From SHVZ01 sp044223515 (GTDB taxonomy: Bacteria > Pseudomonadota > Alphaproteobacteria > SHVZ01): 37,863 nt of DNA. Position numbers and translations under genes: made by a program. Positions 1 to 8,437 of the stretch are shown piece after piece. Numbering within the stretch: the stretch's first letter is position 1; each line of letters starts with the position of its first letter. The notes beneath the pieces were generated by a model. It did not search any database and was not told the origin of the DNA. It saw only the letters and a list, made by a program, of their open reading frames with translations. The stretch lies in NCBI GenBank assembly GCA_044223515.1, contig JBGALV010000045.1, forward strand, positions 1-37,863. Reading direction: 5' to 3'.

Positions 1-1
1 G

Positions 2-106
2 GTGAAAGCCACGGCCAGCATGGCCGCCGAGATCAAAGGCAACATGACCAAGCTGGAAGGCGGGGGCATGGTGACGATCAAGGGCGGCATGGTGATGATC
101 AATTGA
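2..106 (+). CDS. VgrG-type T6SS spike protein, C-terminal fragment
   Basis: An open frame enters from the left edge and encodes 34 residues before a TGA stop. The residues form the short repeated beta-strand pattern (IKGxMTKLEGGGM, then TIKGGMVMIN) typical of the C-terminal end of VgrG spike proteins. VgrG forms the trimeric needle tip on top of the Hcp tube and usually carries a PAAR cap or effectors. The position directly ahead of the T6SS operon, 7 bp from the next gene, supports the call. Only the tail is present, so domain content and any C-terminal effector extension cannot be judged, although the stop right after the strand repeats suggests there is no large extension. Confidence 0.75.
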   Translation: MKATASMAAEIKGNMTKLEGGGMVTIKGGMVMIN

Positions 107-113
107 GGCGCCG

Positions 114-695
114 ATGAAGGTCCCGTCCCTGCAGAAGGTCGCGGTCGCGCTCGCCTCCGACATCCTCGCCAGGTGCGAGCCGACGGAGGAGGGGATGAAG
201 CTGGCGCAGCCCGGCATGACCCCGGCGCGCTTCGTCGAGGCGGCGATCGCCGCCGGTCAGTATCCCGACGCCATCCGCTTCCTGGCTTTTGCGCTGCCGA
301 TCCGAGAAGCGGTCTGGTGGGCGTGCCTCGCGGTCCGCGACTCGCTGGCGGGCGAGCAGGTGGCCAAGGAGGGGCCGGTCCTGGAGGCGGTCGAGGCCTG
401 GGTCTACAAGCCGGTCGATGCGAATCGCCGGGCGGTTTTCGCCAAGGCCGAGCCGGTCGGCTTCGACATCCCGACCGGCTACGTCGCCCTCGGCGCCTTC
501 TGGAGCGGCGGCAGCATGGCGCCTCCCGGCAATCCGGACGTGTTGCCCGATCCGGCCCTCGCCCCCAACGCCGTGGCTGCCGCCGTGCTGATCGCCGCGG
601 TCGCCAAGGGGCCGCAGGGGGCCGAGGACCGGTACAAGCGGTCCCTCGCCCGGGCGATCAACATCGCCAATGGCGGCGACGGCCGGCAAGTTTAA
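114..695 (+). CDS. T6SS-associated protein of unknown function (possibly DUF6931-like)
   Basis: A 193-residue soluble protein with no signal peptide or membrane segment. It looks mostly alpha-helical and alanine-rich, with a conserved-looking WWACLAVRDSL segment near residues 68-78 and a C-terminal helix ending in basic residues. It starts 7 bp after the vgrG stop, so it is probably co-transcribed and may act with that VgrG as an adaptor, chaperone or cargo partner; this is inferred from position only. I have a weak recollection of a DUF6931 family with this look and this context but could not confirm it. The downstream gap to tssB (86 bp) may separate two transcription units. Confidence 0.7.
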   Translation: MKVPSLQKVAVALASDILARCEPTEEGMKLAQPGMTPARFVEAAIAAGQYPDAIRFLAFALPIREAVWWACLAVRDSLAGEQVAKEGPVLEAVEAWVYKPVDANRRAVFAKAEPVGFDIPTGYVALGAFWSGGSMAPPGNPDVLPDPALAPNAVAAAVLIAAVAKGPQGAEDRYKRSLARAINIANGGDGRQV

Positions 696-713
696 GGAGA
701 GGTTTAAGGAGAA
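690..713 (+). repeat. short tandem direct repeat, 12-bp period
   Basis: The 11-base unit GTTTAAGGAGA occurs at 690-700 and again at 702-712. The first copy contains the TAA stop of the preceding gene. Each copy contains an AAGGAG ribosome-binding-like core, but no suitable start codon lies just downstream. It looks like a simple slippage duplication. Confidence 0.7.
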
Positions 714-730
714 GCCTCTAGGGGAAGCGG

Positions 731-757
731 TTGATTTTCGTCATTTTGTGATATCTT
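731..757 (+). promoter_or_regulatory. candidate sigma70-like promoter for tssB
   Basis: In an otherwise GC-rich window, 730-760 is an AT-rich island. TTGATT (731-736) resembles a -35 box and TATCTT (752-757) resembles a -10 box, but the 15-bp spacer is short. It lies 24 bp before the tssB ATG, so any leader would be very short. No sigma54 -24/-12 (GG...GC) element was seen. Weak evidence; it rests on composition and position. Confidence 0.3.
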
Positions 758-781
758 TCAGGCTCCGATGGGAGGGCACCG

Positions 782-1297
782 ATGACCAGCGTTCATGGCA
801 AGCTGAACCGCGTCCGCAAGCCGCGTGTTCACATTTCGTACGAAGTCGAGACCGGTGGGGCGCTGCAGCAGCGCGAACTGCCCTTCGTCGTCGGCGTGAT
901 GGGCGATTTTTCCGGCCATCCGACCGAGCCGCTCAAGGGCCTGAAGGACCGGAAGTTCGTTCAGATCGACCGGGACAACTTCAATGACGTCATGGCCCGC
1001 ATGACGCCCGGCCTCAACATCAAGGTCGACAACACGCTGGCCGGCGACGGCTCGCAGATGGGCGTCTCGCTGAAGTTCAACTCTATGGAAGACTTCGAGC
1101 CGGGCCGCATCGTCGATCAGGTCGAGCCGCTGAAGAAGCTGCTCGACACCCGCAACAAGCTCCGCGACCTGCTCGGCAAGGCCGACCGTTCGGAAGAGCT
1201 CGAGAACCTGCTCGAGAAGGTCCTGCAGAACTCCGAGGACCTGGACAAGCTCTCGGCCGACCTCGGCATCGAGAAGCCGGCGAAGGAGGACAAGTAG
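782..1297 (+). CDS. tssB: T6SS contractile sheath small subunit TssB (VipA/ImpB)
   Basis: A 171-residue cytoplasmic protein with the family signature near the N-terminus: RVHISYEVETGGA, then LPFVVGVMGDFSG, then a DRKFVQIDRDNFNDVM-type segment. The C-terminal part is charged and helical (residues ~105-165), matching the part of TssB that interlocks with TssC. TssB and TssC co-assemble into the contractile sheath around the Hcp tube. The tssB stop TAG is immediately followed by the tssC ATG with no intergenic base, consistent with coupled expression of the two sheath subunits. Length fits the family (about 160-180). tagJ downstream suggests TssB also binds this accessory protein through its N-terminal helix, as known for TagJ systems. 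Confidence 0.96.
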   Translation: MTSVHGKLNRVRKPRVHISYEVETGGALQQRELPFVVGVMGDFSGHPTEPLKGLKDRKFVQIDRDNFNDVMARMTPGLNIKVDNTLAGDGSQMGVSLKFNSMEDFEPGRIVDQVEPLKKLLDTRNKLRDLLGKADRSEELENLLEKVLQNSEDLDKLSADLGIEKPAKEDK

Positions 1298-2788
1298 ATG
1301 TCGACCCAGACCGAAGCCCAGAAGGGCGGCGAAGCCGCAACCGCGGAAGGCCTCAGCCTGCTCGACCAGGCGATCGGCGCCACCAAGCAGACCGAGCGCG
1401 ACCGCGCGCAGGAGCTTATCAAGGCGCTGACCACAGAGGCGCTGTCCGGCACCGTCACGTTCAGCAAGAACCTCTCGGTCACGCTGAACAAGGCGATCGC
1501 CGCGATCGACGAGAAGATGTCGAAGCAGCTCTCGGCGATCCTGCACAACGCCGACTTCCAGAAGCTCGAGGGCTCCTGGCGCGGCCTGCACTACCTGGTG
1601 ATGAACTCGGAGACCGGATCGTCGCTGAAGATCCGGATGATGAACGTCTCGAAGAAGGACCTCTACAAGGACATCTCGAAGGCGGCCGAGTTCGACCAGA
1701 GCCAGATCTTCAAGAAGCTCTACGAAGAGGAATTCGGCACTCCCGGCGGCGAGCCGTACGGTGCGCTGGTCGGCGACTACGAGTTCACCAACCATCCCGA
1801 GGACATCGAGCTGCTGACCGGCATGTCGCAGGTCGCGGCGGCCTCGTTCGCGCCCTTCGTCACCGCGGCCGGCCCCGGCATGTTCGGGATGAAGGACTAC
1901 ACCGAGCTCTCCAAGCCGCGCGACATGGAGAAGATCTTCGAGTCGGCGGAATACGCCAAGTGGCGGAGCTTCCGCGACAGCGAGGACTCGCGCTTCGTCA
2001 CCTTGGCGATGCCCCGCGTGCTCGGCCGCCTGCCGTACGGCTCCAAGACCAAGACGATCGAGGAGTTCGCCTTCGAGGAGGCTCCGACCGATGCGAAGGG
2101 CGCAACCCGCCCGATGCAGCACGAGGAGTTCTGCTGGTCCAACGCCGCCTACGTGCTCGCCGGCCGCATGACCAGCGCCTTCTCGCAGTACAAGTGGTGC
2201 ACCGCGATCCGCGGCGCCGAAGGCGGCGGCAAGGTCGAGAACCTGCCGAGCTACACCTTCACCAGCGACGACGGCGACATCGACCAGAAGTGCCCGACCG
2301 AGATCGGCATCACCGATCGCCGCGAGGCCGAGCTCTCGAAGCTCGGCTTCCTGCCGCTCTGCCACTACAAGGGCACCGACTACGCGGTGTTCTTCGGCGC
2401 GCAGACCACGCAGAAGCCGAAGAAGTACGACTCCCCCGACGCGACCGCCAATGCGGCGATCTCGGCGCGCCTGCCGTACATGATGGCCTCGTCGCGCTTC
2501 GCGCACTACCTGAAGGTCCTGGCGCGCGACAAGATCGGCTCGTTCATGGAGGCCTCGGACTGCGAAGTCTGGCTGAACCGCTGGATCTCGCAGTACGTCA
2601 ACGGCAACGCCCAGGCGTCGGCCGAGATGAAGGCGCAGTACCCGCTGGCCGAGGCCGCCGTCTCGGTCAAGGAAGTCCCCGGCGCGCCGGGCTCCTACCA
2701 GGCGGTCGCCTACATGCGTCCGTGGCTGCAGATGGAGGAACTCACCACCTCCATGCGCATGGTCGCCCGCATCCCGAAGATGGGGTGA
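1298..2788 (+). CDS. tssC: T6SS contractile sheath large subunit TssC (VipB/ImpC)
   Basis: A 496-residue protein with classic TssC landmarks: FQKLEGSWRGLHYLV (about residues 87-101), the EEFGTPGGEPYGALVGDYEF segment, LPRVLGRLPYG-like motif, and the C-terminal FAHYLKVLARDKIGSFM and PLAEAAVSVKEVPGAPGSY segments. It pairs with TssB to build the sheath; contraction drives the Hcp-VgrG needle. Its ATG abuts the tssB stop. A second, shorter paralogue follows 20 bp downstream. This copy is the likely main sheath partner of TssB because of the abutting genes and because it retains the extended N-terminus (about 60 residues before the first conserved motif) that intertwines with TssB. Confidence 0.96.
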   Translation: MSTQTEAQKGGEAATAEGLSLLDQAIGATKQTERDRAQELIKALTTEALSGTVTFSKNLSVTLNKAIAAIDEKMSKQLSAILHNADFQKLEGSWRGLHYLVMNSETGSSLKIRMMNVSKKDLYKDISKAAEFDQSQIFKKLYEEEFGTPGGEPYGALVGDYEFTNHPEDIELLTGMSQVAAASFAPFVTAAGPGMFGMKDYTELSKPRDMEKIFESAEYAKWRSFRDSEDSRFVTLAMPRVLGRLPYGSKTKTIEEFAFEEAPTDAKGATRPMQHEEFCWSNAAYVLAGRMTSAFSQYKWCTAIRGAEGGGKVENLPSYTFTSDDGDIDQKCPTEIGITDRREAELSKLGFLPLCHYKGTDYAVFFGAQTTQKPKKYDSPDATANAAISARLPYMMASSRFAHYLKVLARDKIGSFMEASDCEVWLNRWISQYVNGNAQASAEMKAQYPLAEAAVSVKEVPGAPGSYQAVAYMRPWLQMEELTTSMRMVARIPKMG

Positions 2789-2808
2789 CCGGCACGTCGT
2801 GACCTCCG

Positions 2809-4272
2809 ATGCTCGCGCCGGAGGAGGCGGTCGATCAGACGGTGGCAAAGGCGCCGCCGTCGGCCGTCGGAGGTCTGCTGGAGTCTCTCGCCGACTGGTT
2901 CGGGCCTGAAGGCCTGCGTCGCATCGCGGAGCGGGGAGGTGCCTCGCTCCGCGACGTCGTCGATCGCGACATCGCGCTCATCGACTCCCTGATCGCCGAG
3001 CAGGTCGATGCGATCCTGCATCACCCGCAGTTCCAGCGGCTCGAGGCGGCGTGGCGCGGCCTCGAATATCTCACGTCCCAGGCCGCCAATACCGACGGCG
3101 TCGTCATCCGCGTCCTGCAGGCGAGCTGGGCCGAGGTCTGCCGCGACCAGGAGCGCGCGGTCGAGTTCGACCAGAGCGCGATGTTCGAGAAGGTCTACGA
3201 GGACGAGTTCGGCACCGCCGGCGGCCGGCCCTACGGCCTTCTGATCGGCGTCTATGACGTGCAGCACCGGCGTACGCCCGGCCACAATACCGACGACGTC
3301 AGCGCGCTCCGCGGCCTTGCGGTGATCGCCGCCGCCGCCTTCGCGCCGCTCGTCGTCGGCGCGACGCCCGTCCTGCTCGGCCTCGACTCCTGGTCCGATC
3401 TCGGCCAGCCGATCGATCTCGCATCGCCCTTCCGCCACCCCGATTACGCCCGCTGGCATCAGCTGCAGGCGATGGAGGAGGCGCGCTTCCTCGGTGTCGT
3501 CCTGCCGCGCGTGCTGATGCGCACGCCTTATGGCGACGAGCCGCAGCGAGCGCTGGGATTCCGCTATCGGGAAGAGGTCATCGACCACGAGGACCATCTC
3601 TGGGGCAGCGGTGTCTTCGCCTTCGCCTCGGTCGTCATCCGCGCCTTCGGCGACTATCGCTGGTTCGCCGACATAAGGGGGCTGCATTCGGACGGCACCG
3701 GCGGCGGCCTCGTCTCCGATCTTCCGACCCGCCGCTTCGACGCCGAAGGCTCGGGGAATCCGGGCCAGTCCTCGGCCGAGGTGATGCTGACCGAGACGCA
3801 GGATCGCGTGCTCTCGGAACTCGGCTTCATTGCGCTCAACCCGTGCCGCTTCCGCAGCGACCTCGTCTTCTACTCCAACCAGTCGATCCAGCGCGCACGG
3901 CTCTACGAAAAGGCGGACGCCAACGCGTCGGCCAAGCTCTCGACCATGCTGCAGTACATGCTCTGCGTCAGCCGCTTCGCCCACCATCTCAAGGTCATGG
4001 TGCGCGACGCGGTCGGTTCGATGATCACGCCCGAGGAGATCGAGGACCGCCTGCACAAGTGGCTGATGGGCTTCTCGCTCGGCAATGAAGCCGCGAGCAT
4101 GGAGATGAAGGCCCGCTATCCGCTGCGCGAAGCCTCTGTCCAGGTAAAGGAGACGCCCGGCAAGCCCGGCGTGTACCAGTGCCTGATCCAGTTGCGTCCG
4201 CATTTCCAGCTCGATCTCGTCGAATCCGCCTTCAGCTTGACCACCGAGTTGGTCGTGCCCCAATCGACCTGA
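2809..4272 (+). CDS. second TssC-family protein (ImpD-type paralogue)
   Basis: A 487-residue TssC-family protein: FQRLEAAWRGLEYL, DEFGTAGGRPYGLLIGVYD, VVLPRVLMRTPYG, FAHHLKVMVRDAVGSM and PLREASVQVKETPGKPGVY all have direct counterparts in the upstream TssC. The middle differs (REEVIDHEDHLWGSGVFAFA; a variable TGGGLVSDLPTRRF stretch), so it is an old paralogue and not a recent duplication. Tandem TssC-like genes (ImpC and ImpD) are known in rhizobial and agrobacterial imp loci. Its role is uncertain: it could be a minor sheath or baseplate-proximal subunit. The ATG at 2809 is chosen because a nearby GTG (2799) is out of frame. Confidence 0.9.
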   Translation: MLAPEEAVDQTVAKAPPSAVGGLLESLADWFGPEGLRRIAERGGASLRDVVDRDIALIDSLIAEQVDAILHHPQFQRLEAAWRGLEYLTSQAANTDGVVIRVLQASWAEVCRDQERAVEFDQSAMFEKVYEDEFGTAGGRPYGLLIGVYDVQHRRTPGHNTDDVSALRGLAVIAAAAFAPLVVGATPVLLGLDSWSDLGQPIDLASPFRHPDYARWHQLQAMEEARFLGVVLPRVLMRTPYGDEPQRALGFRYREEVIDHEDHLWGSGVFAFASVVIRAFGDYRWFADIRGLHSDGTGGGLVSDLPTRRFDAEGSGNPGQSSAEVMLTETQDRVLSELGFIALNPCRFRSDLVFYSNQSIQRARLYEKADANASAKLSTMLQYMLCVSRFAHHLKVMVRDAVGSMITPEEIEDRLHKWLMGFSLGNEAASMEMKARYPLREASVQVKETPGKPGVYQCLIQLRPHFQLDLVESAFSLTTELVVPQST

Positions 4273-4284
4273 GGAGTATCGCCC

Positions 4285-5085
4285 GTGCCCAGCCCCAAAG
4301 AGCTTTTCGACCAGGGAAAGCTCAAGCCCGCGATCGAAGCGCTGAACGCCGAGATCAAGGCCAACCCGGCCGACACAAGGCGCCGTGCCTTTCTCGGTGA
4401 GCTCCTCTGCTTCGCCGGCGAGATCGACCGCGCGGACCGGACTTTCGATATCATCTCGCAGCAGAGCGCCGAGGCGGCGGTGCCGGTCGCCTGGGTCCGG
4501 CACCTGCTTCGCGCCGAACTGTTCCGCCGCGAGGTGTGGCGCGACGGACGCCTGCCCGAGTTCATCGACCAGCCGCCGGAATGGATGAAGCAGTCCCTCC
4601 AGTCGATCGTGCTGCGCCGTCAGGGTGATCTCGCCGGCGCCGCCAAGGCGATCGCCGCATCCGAGGCGGGGCGCCCTGGCTTCAAGGGCAAATGCGACGA
4701 CGTCGCCTTCGACGATTGGCGCGATGCCGACGATATCACCGCCGGCTTCATGGAAGTGCTGACGGCGACCGGCAAGTACTACTGGGTGCCGTTCTCGCGG
4801 ATCCGCGATCTCTCCTTCGAGAAGCCGGCGAGCACGCTCGACCTCCTGTGGCGGCGCTGCCAGATCGAGATCACCGACGGACCGCAGGGCGAGGTCTTCA
4901 TCCCGGCGCTCTATCCGGACAGCGACAAGTCCGACGACGACGCGATGAAGCTCGGCCGTGCCACCGACTGGCTCGAGGACGGCAACGGCATGGTCCGCGG
5001 CGTCGGCCAGCGCTGCTTCATGGTCGGCGAGGAATTGAAGTCGATCATGGAGATTGACGAGCTTGCGTTCGAGCCCCTCGCGTAA
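4285..5085 (+). CDS. tagJ: T6SS accessory protein TagJ (ImpE)
   Basis: A 266-residue protein starting at GTG, with a GAGGAG ribosome-binding site at 4271-4276. The N-terminus is TPR-like (LFDQGKLKPAIEALNAEIKANPADTRRRAFLGELLCFAGE, residues ~6-46). The C-terminal half contains the ImpE signatures YYWVPFSRIRDLSFEKPASTLDLLWRR and the VFIPALYP segment. TagJ is an accessory factor reported to bind TssB and, in some systems, to assist ClpV-mediated sheath turnover. Its place between the tssC pair and tssE is the standard imp order. clpV itself is not in this window, so TagJ would act with a ClpV encoded elsewhere. Confidence 0.92.
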   Translation: MPSPKELFDQGKLKPAIEALNAEIKANPADTRRRAFLGELLCFAGEIDRADRTFDIISQQSAEAAVPVAWVRHLLRAELFRREVWRDGRLPEFIDQPPEWMKQSLQSIVLRRQGDLAGAAKAIAASEAGRPGFKGKCDDVAFDDWRDADDITAGFMEVLTATGKYYWVPFSRIRDLSFEKPASTLDLLWRRCQIEITDGPQGEVFIPALYPDSDKSDDDAMKLGRATDWLEDGNGMVRGVGQRCFMVGEELKSIMEIDELAFEPLA

Positions 5086-5097
5086 GGAGGAAATGGC

Positions 5098-5595
5098 GTG
5101 ACCGGCAGAAGCGCCCGCGACGTCGCAGCGCAAGGATCGCTGCTCGATCGTCTGGTGGACCTTCACCCGACGGACGCGACCGATCCGAACGTCTCGTTCA
5201 GCGAGAGCATGGCCCAGCTGCGCGAGGCGGTCCGCCGCGATCTCGAAGCGCTGCTGAATACGCGCCGGGCCGCGCTCGAATGGCCTTCCAAGCTGCGAGA
5301 CCTCGATCGCTCGGTCGTCAGCTACGGCGTCGGCGACGTTTCCGGGCAGCACGTCGCCGACTCGGCCGAGCGCGAGCGCTTCCGTGCCTCGGTCGAGACT
5401 GCGATCCGCACCTTCGAGCCGCGCTTCCAGAACTTCAGCGTGGCACTGGAGGAGGGGACGGACGACGTCAACCGCCGGCTCGGGCTCCGCATCGAGGCGA
5501 TGATGCACGCCGATCCGGTGCCGCAGTCGCTGATCTTCAACTCGCTGGTCGAGCCGTCGACGCAGCACTTCAAGGTGGACGAGGCGCGCGCGTGA
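5098..5595 (+). CDS. tssE: T6SS baseplate wedge protein TssE (gp25-like, ImpF)
   Basis: A 165-residue protein starting at GTG with an AAGGAGG site at 5085-5091. It carries the gp25/TssE landmark LREAVRRDLEALLNTRR (about residues 41-57) followed by a LDRSVVSYGVGD segment, then FRASVETAIRTFEPRFQNF, all typical of the family. TssE is a baseplate wedge component together with TssF and TssG and is homologous to phage T4 gp25. Its last codons overlap the tssF GTG start by 4 nt (GTGA), so translation is probably coupled. Confidence 0.94.
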   Translation: MTGRSARDVAAQGSLLDRLVDLHPTDATDPNVSFSESMAQLREAVRRDLEALLNTRRAALEWPSKLRDLDRSVVSYGVGDVSGQHVADSAERERFRASVETAIRTFEPRFQNFSVALEEGTDDVNRRLGLRIEAMMHADPVPQSLIFNSLVEPSTQHFKVDEARA

Positions 5596-7397
5596 GCGAG
5601 GATCTTCTCGCCCTCTACAATCGCGAGCTGGACGCGGTCCGGCGGCTGGCGGCCGAGTTCGCCGAGGCGCACCCGAAGGTCGCGGGCCGGCTACGGGTCA
5701 CCGCGGACGCGATCGAGGACCCGCATGTCGAGCGCCTGATCGAGGCGGTCGCGTTCCTCAATGCCCGGGTCCAGCTTCGCCTCGACGACGATTTTCCCGA
5801 ACTGACCTCGGGCCTTCTCGACACGCTCTACCCGCACTATCTGGCGCCGATCCCGTCGTTCGCGACCGTCCAGTTCCAGCCTGTGCCGGACCTCGACGGC
5901 AGCCATGTCCTGCCGGCCGCCACTGAGCTCGACAGCGAGTCCCTGAACGGCGAGAGCTGTCGCTTCCGCACCTGCTACCCGACGACCCTGTGGCCGATCG
6001 ACATCGATACCGTGGCGCTCGCCGGCCGGCCGTTGACCGCACCGCCCAACGCGGCGGCGTCGGGTGCCGCCGCCTGCCTCAGGATCTCGCTGAAGGCGCT
6101 GGCCGCCGACAAGAAGATCTCCCAGCTCGGGATCAAGGATCTCCGCTTCTTCCTCCGTGGCGTGGCGGCGCATCAGCTCTACGAGCTGATCTTCAATCAC
6201 ACGCTCTCGGTCGCGCTGGCGGAGTCGCCGGCCGACCGCAACCCGGTGATCCTCGATCCCGCCTGCATCAAGCCGGTCGGCTTCGAGCCCGACGAAGCCT
6301 TGCTGCCCTATCCGAAGCGAACGCTCTCGGCCTACGGGCTGCTCACCGAATACTTCGCCTTCCCGGAGAAGCATCTCTACTTCACGGTCGAGGGGATCGA
6401 CGAGGCGAAGGCCGCCGGCGGCAAGCTCGACCTCTTCCTCTATTTCGACAAGACCTTCCCCGAGCTCGAGCGCAGCGTCACGGCCGAGGCGATCGCGCTC
6501 GGCTGTGCGCCGGTCGCCAACCTGTTCCCTTTGCGCGCCGAGCCGATCGCGATCGACCATGCGTCCTCGGAGTACCGGATCGTCGCCGACTCCCGTCGGC
6601 CGATGACGACCGAGGTGCATTCGATCGTCTCCGTGCGCTCGACCGACGGCACCGGGCAAAGCCGCAACGTCCTGCCGATGTACGGGCTCGATCATCATGG
6701 CGCCGAGCGTCCGCGCTGCTACTGGTTCACCGCGCGGCGCCCGGGTTCCGGCCGCGACAAGGGAACCGAGCTGTTCCTGACCCTCGTCGACGCCGACTTC
6801 GACCCGGCGGCGCCGGCCGACGAGGTGCTCAGCCTCGACGTGCTCTGCACCAACCGCAACCTGGCGACGCTGCTGCCCTATGGCGGCGGGCGCCCGGGGT
6901 TGACGCTCGCCGGCGGCGGCTCGGCGGTCAGGCGCATCGTCTGCCTGACGCCGCCGACGGTGCCGATCCGCATGACGGCGCGCGGCCAGTACCGCTGGCG
7001 TCTGCTGTCGCATCTCTCGCTCAACCACCTCTCGCTGGTCGCGGGCGAGGAGGGTGCGGCGGCGCTCCGCGAGATCCTGATGCTCTACGACCTCAGGGAC
7101 TCGGGCGAGACGCGCGCGATGCTGGAAGGCATTCTCTCGGTCGAGACCAGGCCGGTTGCCGCCCGTGTCGCCTCTCGGCACTGGGGGGCGGTCGCGCAGG
7201 GCAACGACATCACCGTCGAGCTCGACGACAGCCGCTTCGTCGGTCAGGGACTTTTCCTCTTCTGTTCGGTGCTCGAACGCTTCCTCGGCGCCTACACGAC
7301 GATCAACAGCTTCACGCGCCTAGCGGTCAGGATCCGCGGGCGACAGGGATATCTGCGCAAATGGCCGGCCCGCTCCGGAAATCGCCACCTTCTCTGA
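5592..7397 (+). CDS. tssF: T6SS baseplate protein TssF (ImpG/VasA)
   Basis: A 601-residue protein. I place the start at GTG 5592, overlapping the tssE stop by 4 nt; translation from there gives SEDLLALYNRELDAVRRL, the standard TssF N-terminus, and no natural start fits better (the frame stays open upstream only as an artefact of high GC). The segments DPHVERLIEAVAFLNARVQLRLDDDFPEL (residues ~38-66) and LLDTLYPHYLAPIPS are diagnostic. The C-terminal region (GQGLFLFCSVLERFLGAYTTINSFTRL) is also conserved. TssF with TssE, TssG and TssK forms the baseplate wedges. Its end overlaps tssG by 37 nt. Confidence 0.95.
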   Translation: MSEDLLALYNRELDAVRRLAAEFAEAHPKVAGRLRVTADAIEDPHVERLIEAVAFLNARVQLRLDDDFPELTSGLLDTLYPHYLAPIPSFATVQFQPVPDLDGSHVLPAATELDSESLNGESCRFRTCYPTTLWPIDIDTVALAGRPLTAPPNAAASGAAACLRISLKALAADKKISQLGIKDLRFFLRGVAAHQLYELIFNHTLSVALAESPADRNPVILDPACIKPVGFEPDEALLPYPKRTLSAYGLLTEYFAFPEKHLYFTVEGIDEAKAAGGKLDLFLYFDKTFPELERSVTAEAIALGCAPVANLFPLRAEPIAIDHASSEYRIVADSRRPMTTEVHSIVSVRSTDGTGQSRNVLPMYGLDHHGAERPRCYWFTARRPGSGRDKGTELFLTLVDADFDPAAPADEVLSLDVLCTNRNLATLLPYGGGRPGLTLAGGGSAVRRIVCLTPPTVPIRMTARGQYRWRLLSHLSLNHLSLVAGEEGAAALREILMLYDLRDSGETRAMLEGILSVETRPVAARVASRHWGAVAQGNDITVELDDSRFVGQGLFLFCSVLERFLGAYTTINSFTRLAVRIRGRQGYLRKWPARSGNRHLL

Positions 7398-8437
7398 TCG
7401 CGGAGCTCGTCCGCGATCCAAGGCGCTTCGCGTTCTTCCAGGTCGGCCGCCTGCTCCGACGTTGGCGGAGGCGCGCCGACGGCGTCGACGATGTCGACGT
7501 CACCATCCAAGACCCGCACCACCGCGATCCGGTCCGCTTCCACGCGACGCCGAGCCTGGCCTTCCAGCCGACCGAGGTCGGCGCGGTGCAGGCGCCCGAG
7601 AAGGGACCGGCGCATGTCGAGGTCGGCTTCATGGGCGTGGCGGGAGCCGGTGCGGCGCTGCCGCCGCTCTATTCCGAGTTGCTCATGCAGACCGTGCGCG
7701 CCAAGTCGACGGCGCTTCGCGGCTTCCTCGATATCCTCAACCACCGCTCGCTGCTCCTGCTGCATCGCGCCTGGGCCAAATATCGGCTGCCGATCCAGCT
7801 CGAGCAGGCGCTGCCGGCCGCCGACGACCCGCCGAGCCGGCTGGTCTTCGCGCTTTCCGGCCTCGGCACCGGTCGCCTGCGGGGACGCCTTGCGGTCGAC
7901 GACCATCTCGTCGGCTTCTTCGCCGGCCACTTCGCACGGGGCACGCGGCCTGCCGAAGGGCTCCAGACGGTGCTCGAAAGCCTGCAGGGCGAGCCGGTCG
8001 AGGTGCGCCAGTTCCAGGGCCGCTGGATCCGGCTCGAGGAAGCGGATCTCTCGCGTCTCAAGAGACCGCGTCCGTCGGCACCCGGCCATGCGCGACTCGG
8101 CGTCGACTGCGTGCTCGGCGGCCGCGTCTGGGACGTGCAGGGCGGCGTGCGCCTGGTCATTGGTCCCGTAGGGCCGAAGGTCTTCCGCCAGCTGCTTCCC
8201 GACGGCGAACGCGCCCGCATCGTCGTCGACACCGCACGCCTCTACGCCGGCATGCAGGCTTCGTTCGTTCTCCAGGTGATCATCGCCGGCGCCGATGCAC
8301 CGGACCTGCGTCTCGGCAAGCCGGAGCCCGAGAGCCCGCGTCTGGGCTGGAACACCTGGCTCGGACGGCCGAAGGAAGGCCTCGTCACCGACGCGGTGTT
8401 CGCGCCGGCACCTCCGCAGACGAAGAAGGCCGCATGA
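7361..8437 (+). CDS. tssG: T6SS baseplate protein TssG (ImpH/VasB)
   Basis: A 358-residue protein with start at ATG 7361, inside the end of tssF. Translation begins MAGPLRKSPPSLIAELVRDPRRF, with the TssG hallmark RRFAFFQVGRLLRR (residues ~22-35), then the RFHATPSLAFQPTEV segment, and GVAGAGAALPPLYSELLM (near 90-107), all characteristic. TssG wraps TssE and two TssF copies in the baseplate wedge. The gene overlaps the downstream methyltransferase by 4 nt (ATGA), so this unrelated-looking enzyme is translationally coupled to a core baseplate gene. Confidence 0.95.
   Translation: MAGPLRKSPPSLIAELVRDPRRFAFFQVGRLLRRWRRRADGVDDVDVTIQDPHHRDPVRFHATPSLAFQPTEVGAVQAPEKGPAHVEVGFMGVAGAGAALPPLYSELLMQTVRAKSTALRGFLDILNHRSLLLLHRAWAKYRLPIQLEQALPAADDPPSRLVFALSGLGTGRLRGRLAVDDHLVGFFAGHFARGTRPAEGLQTVLESLQGEPVEVRQFQGRWIRLEEADLSRLKRPRPSAPGHARLGVDCVLGGRVWDVQGGVRLVIGPVGPKVFRQLLPDGERARIVVDTARLYAGMQASFVLQVIIAGADAPDLRLGKPEPESPRLGWNTWLGRPKEGLVTDAVFAPAPPQTKKAA

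Noticed and set aside
690..713. Phase-variable repeat or attenuator
   Set aside because: Only two copies, non-coding after the stop, with no hairpin; too small to support switching.
2710..5568. Very long minus-strand open frame (about 950 codons) opposite tssC2, tagJ and tssE
   Set aside because: Its translation is Arg/Leu/Asp/Val-rich and repetitive, with no domain motifs, and it lies exactly antisense to strongly recognisable genes; a high-GC codon-position artefact.
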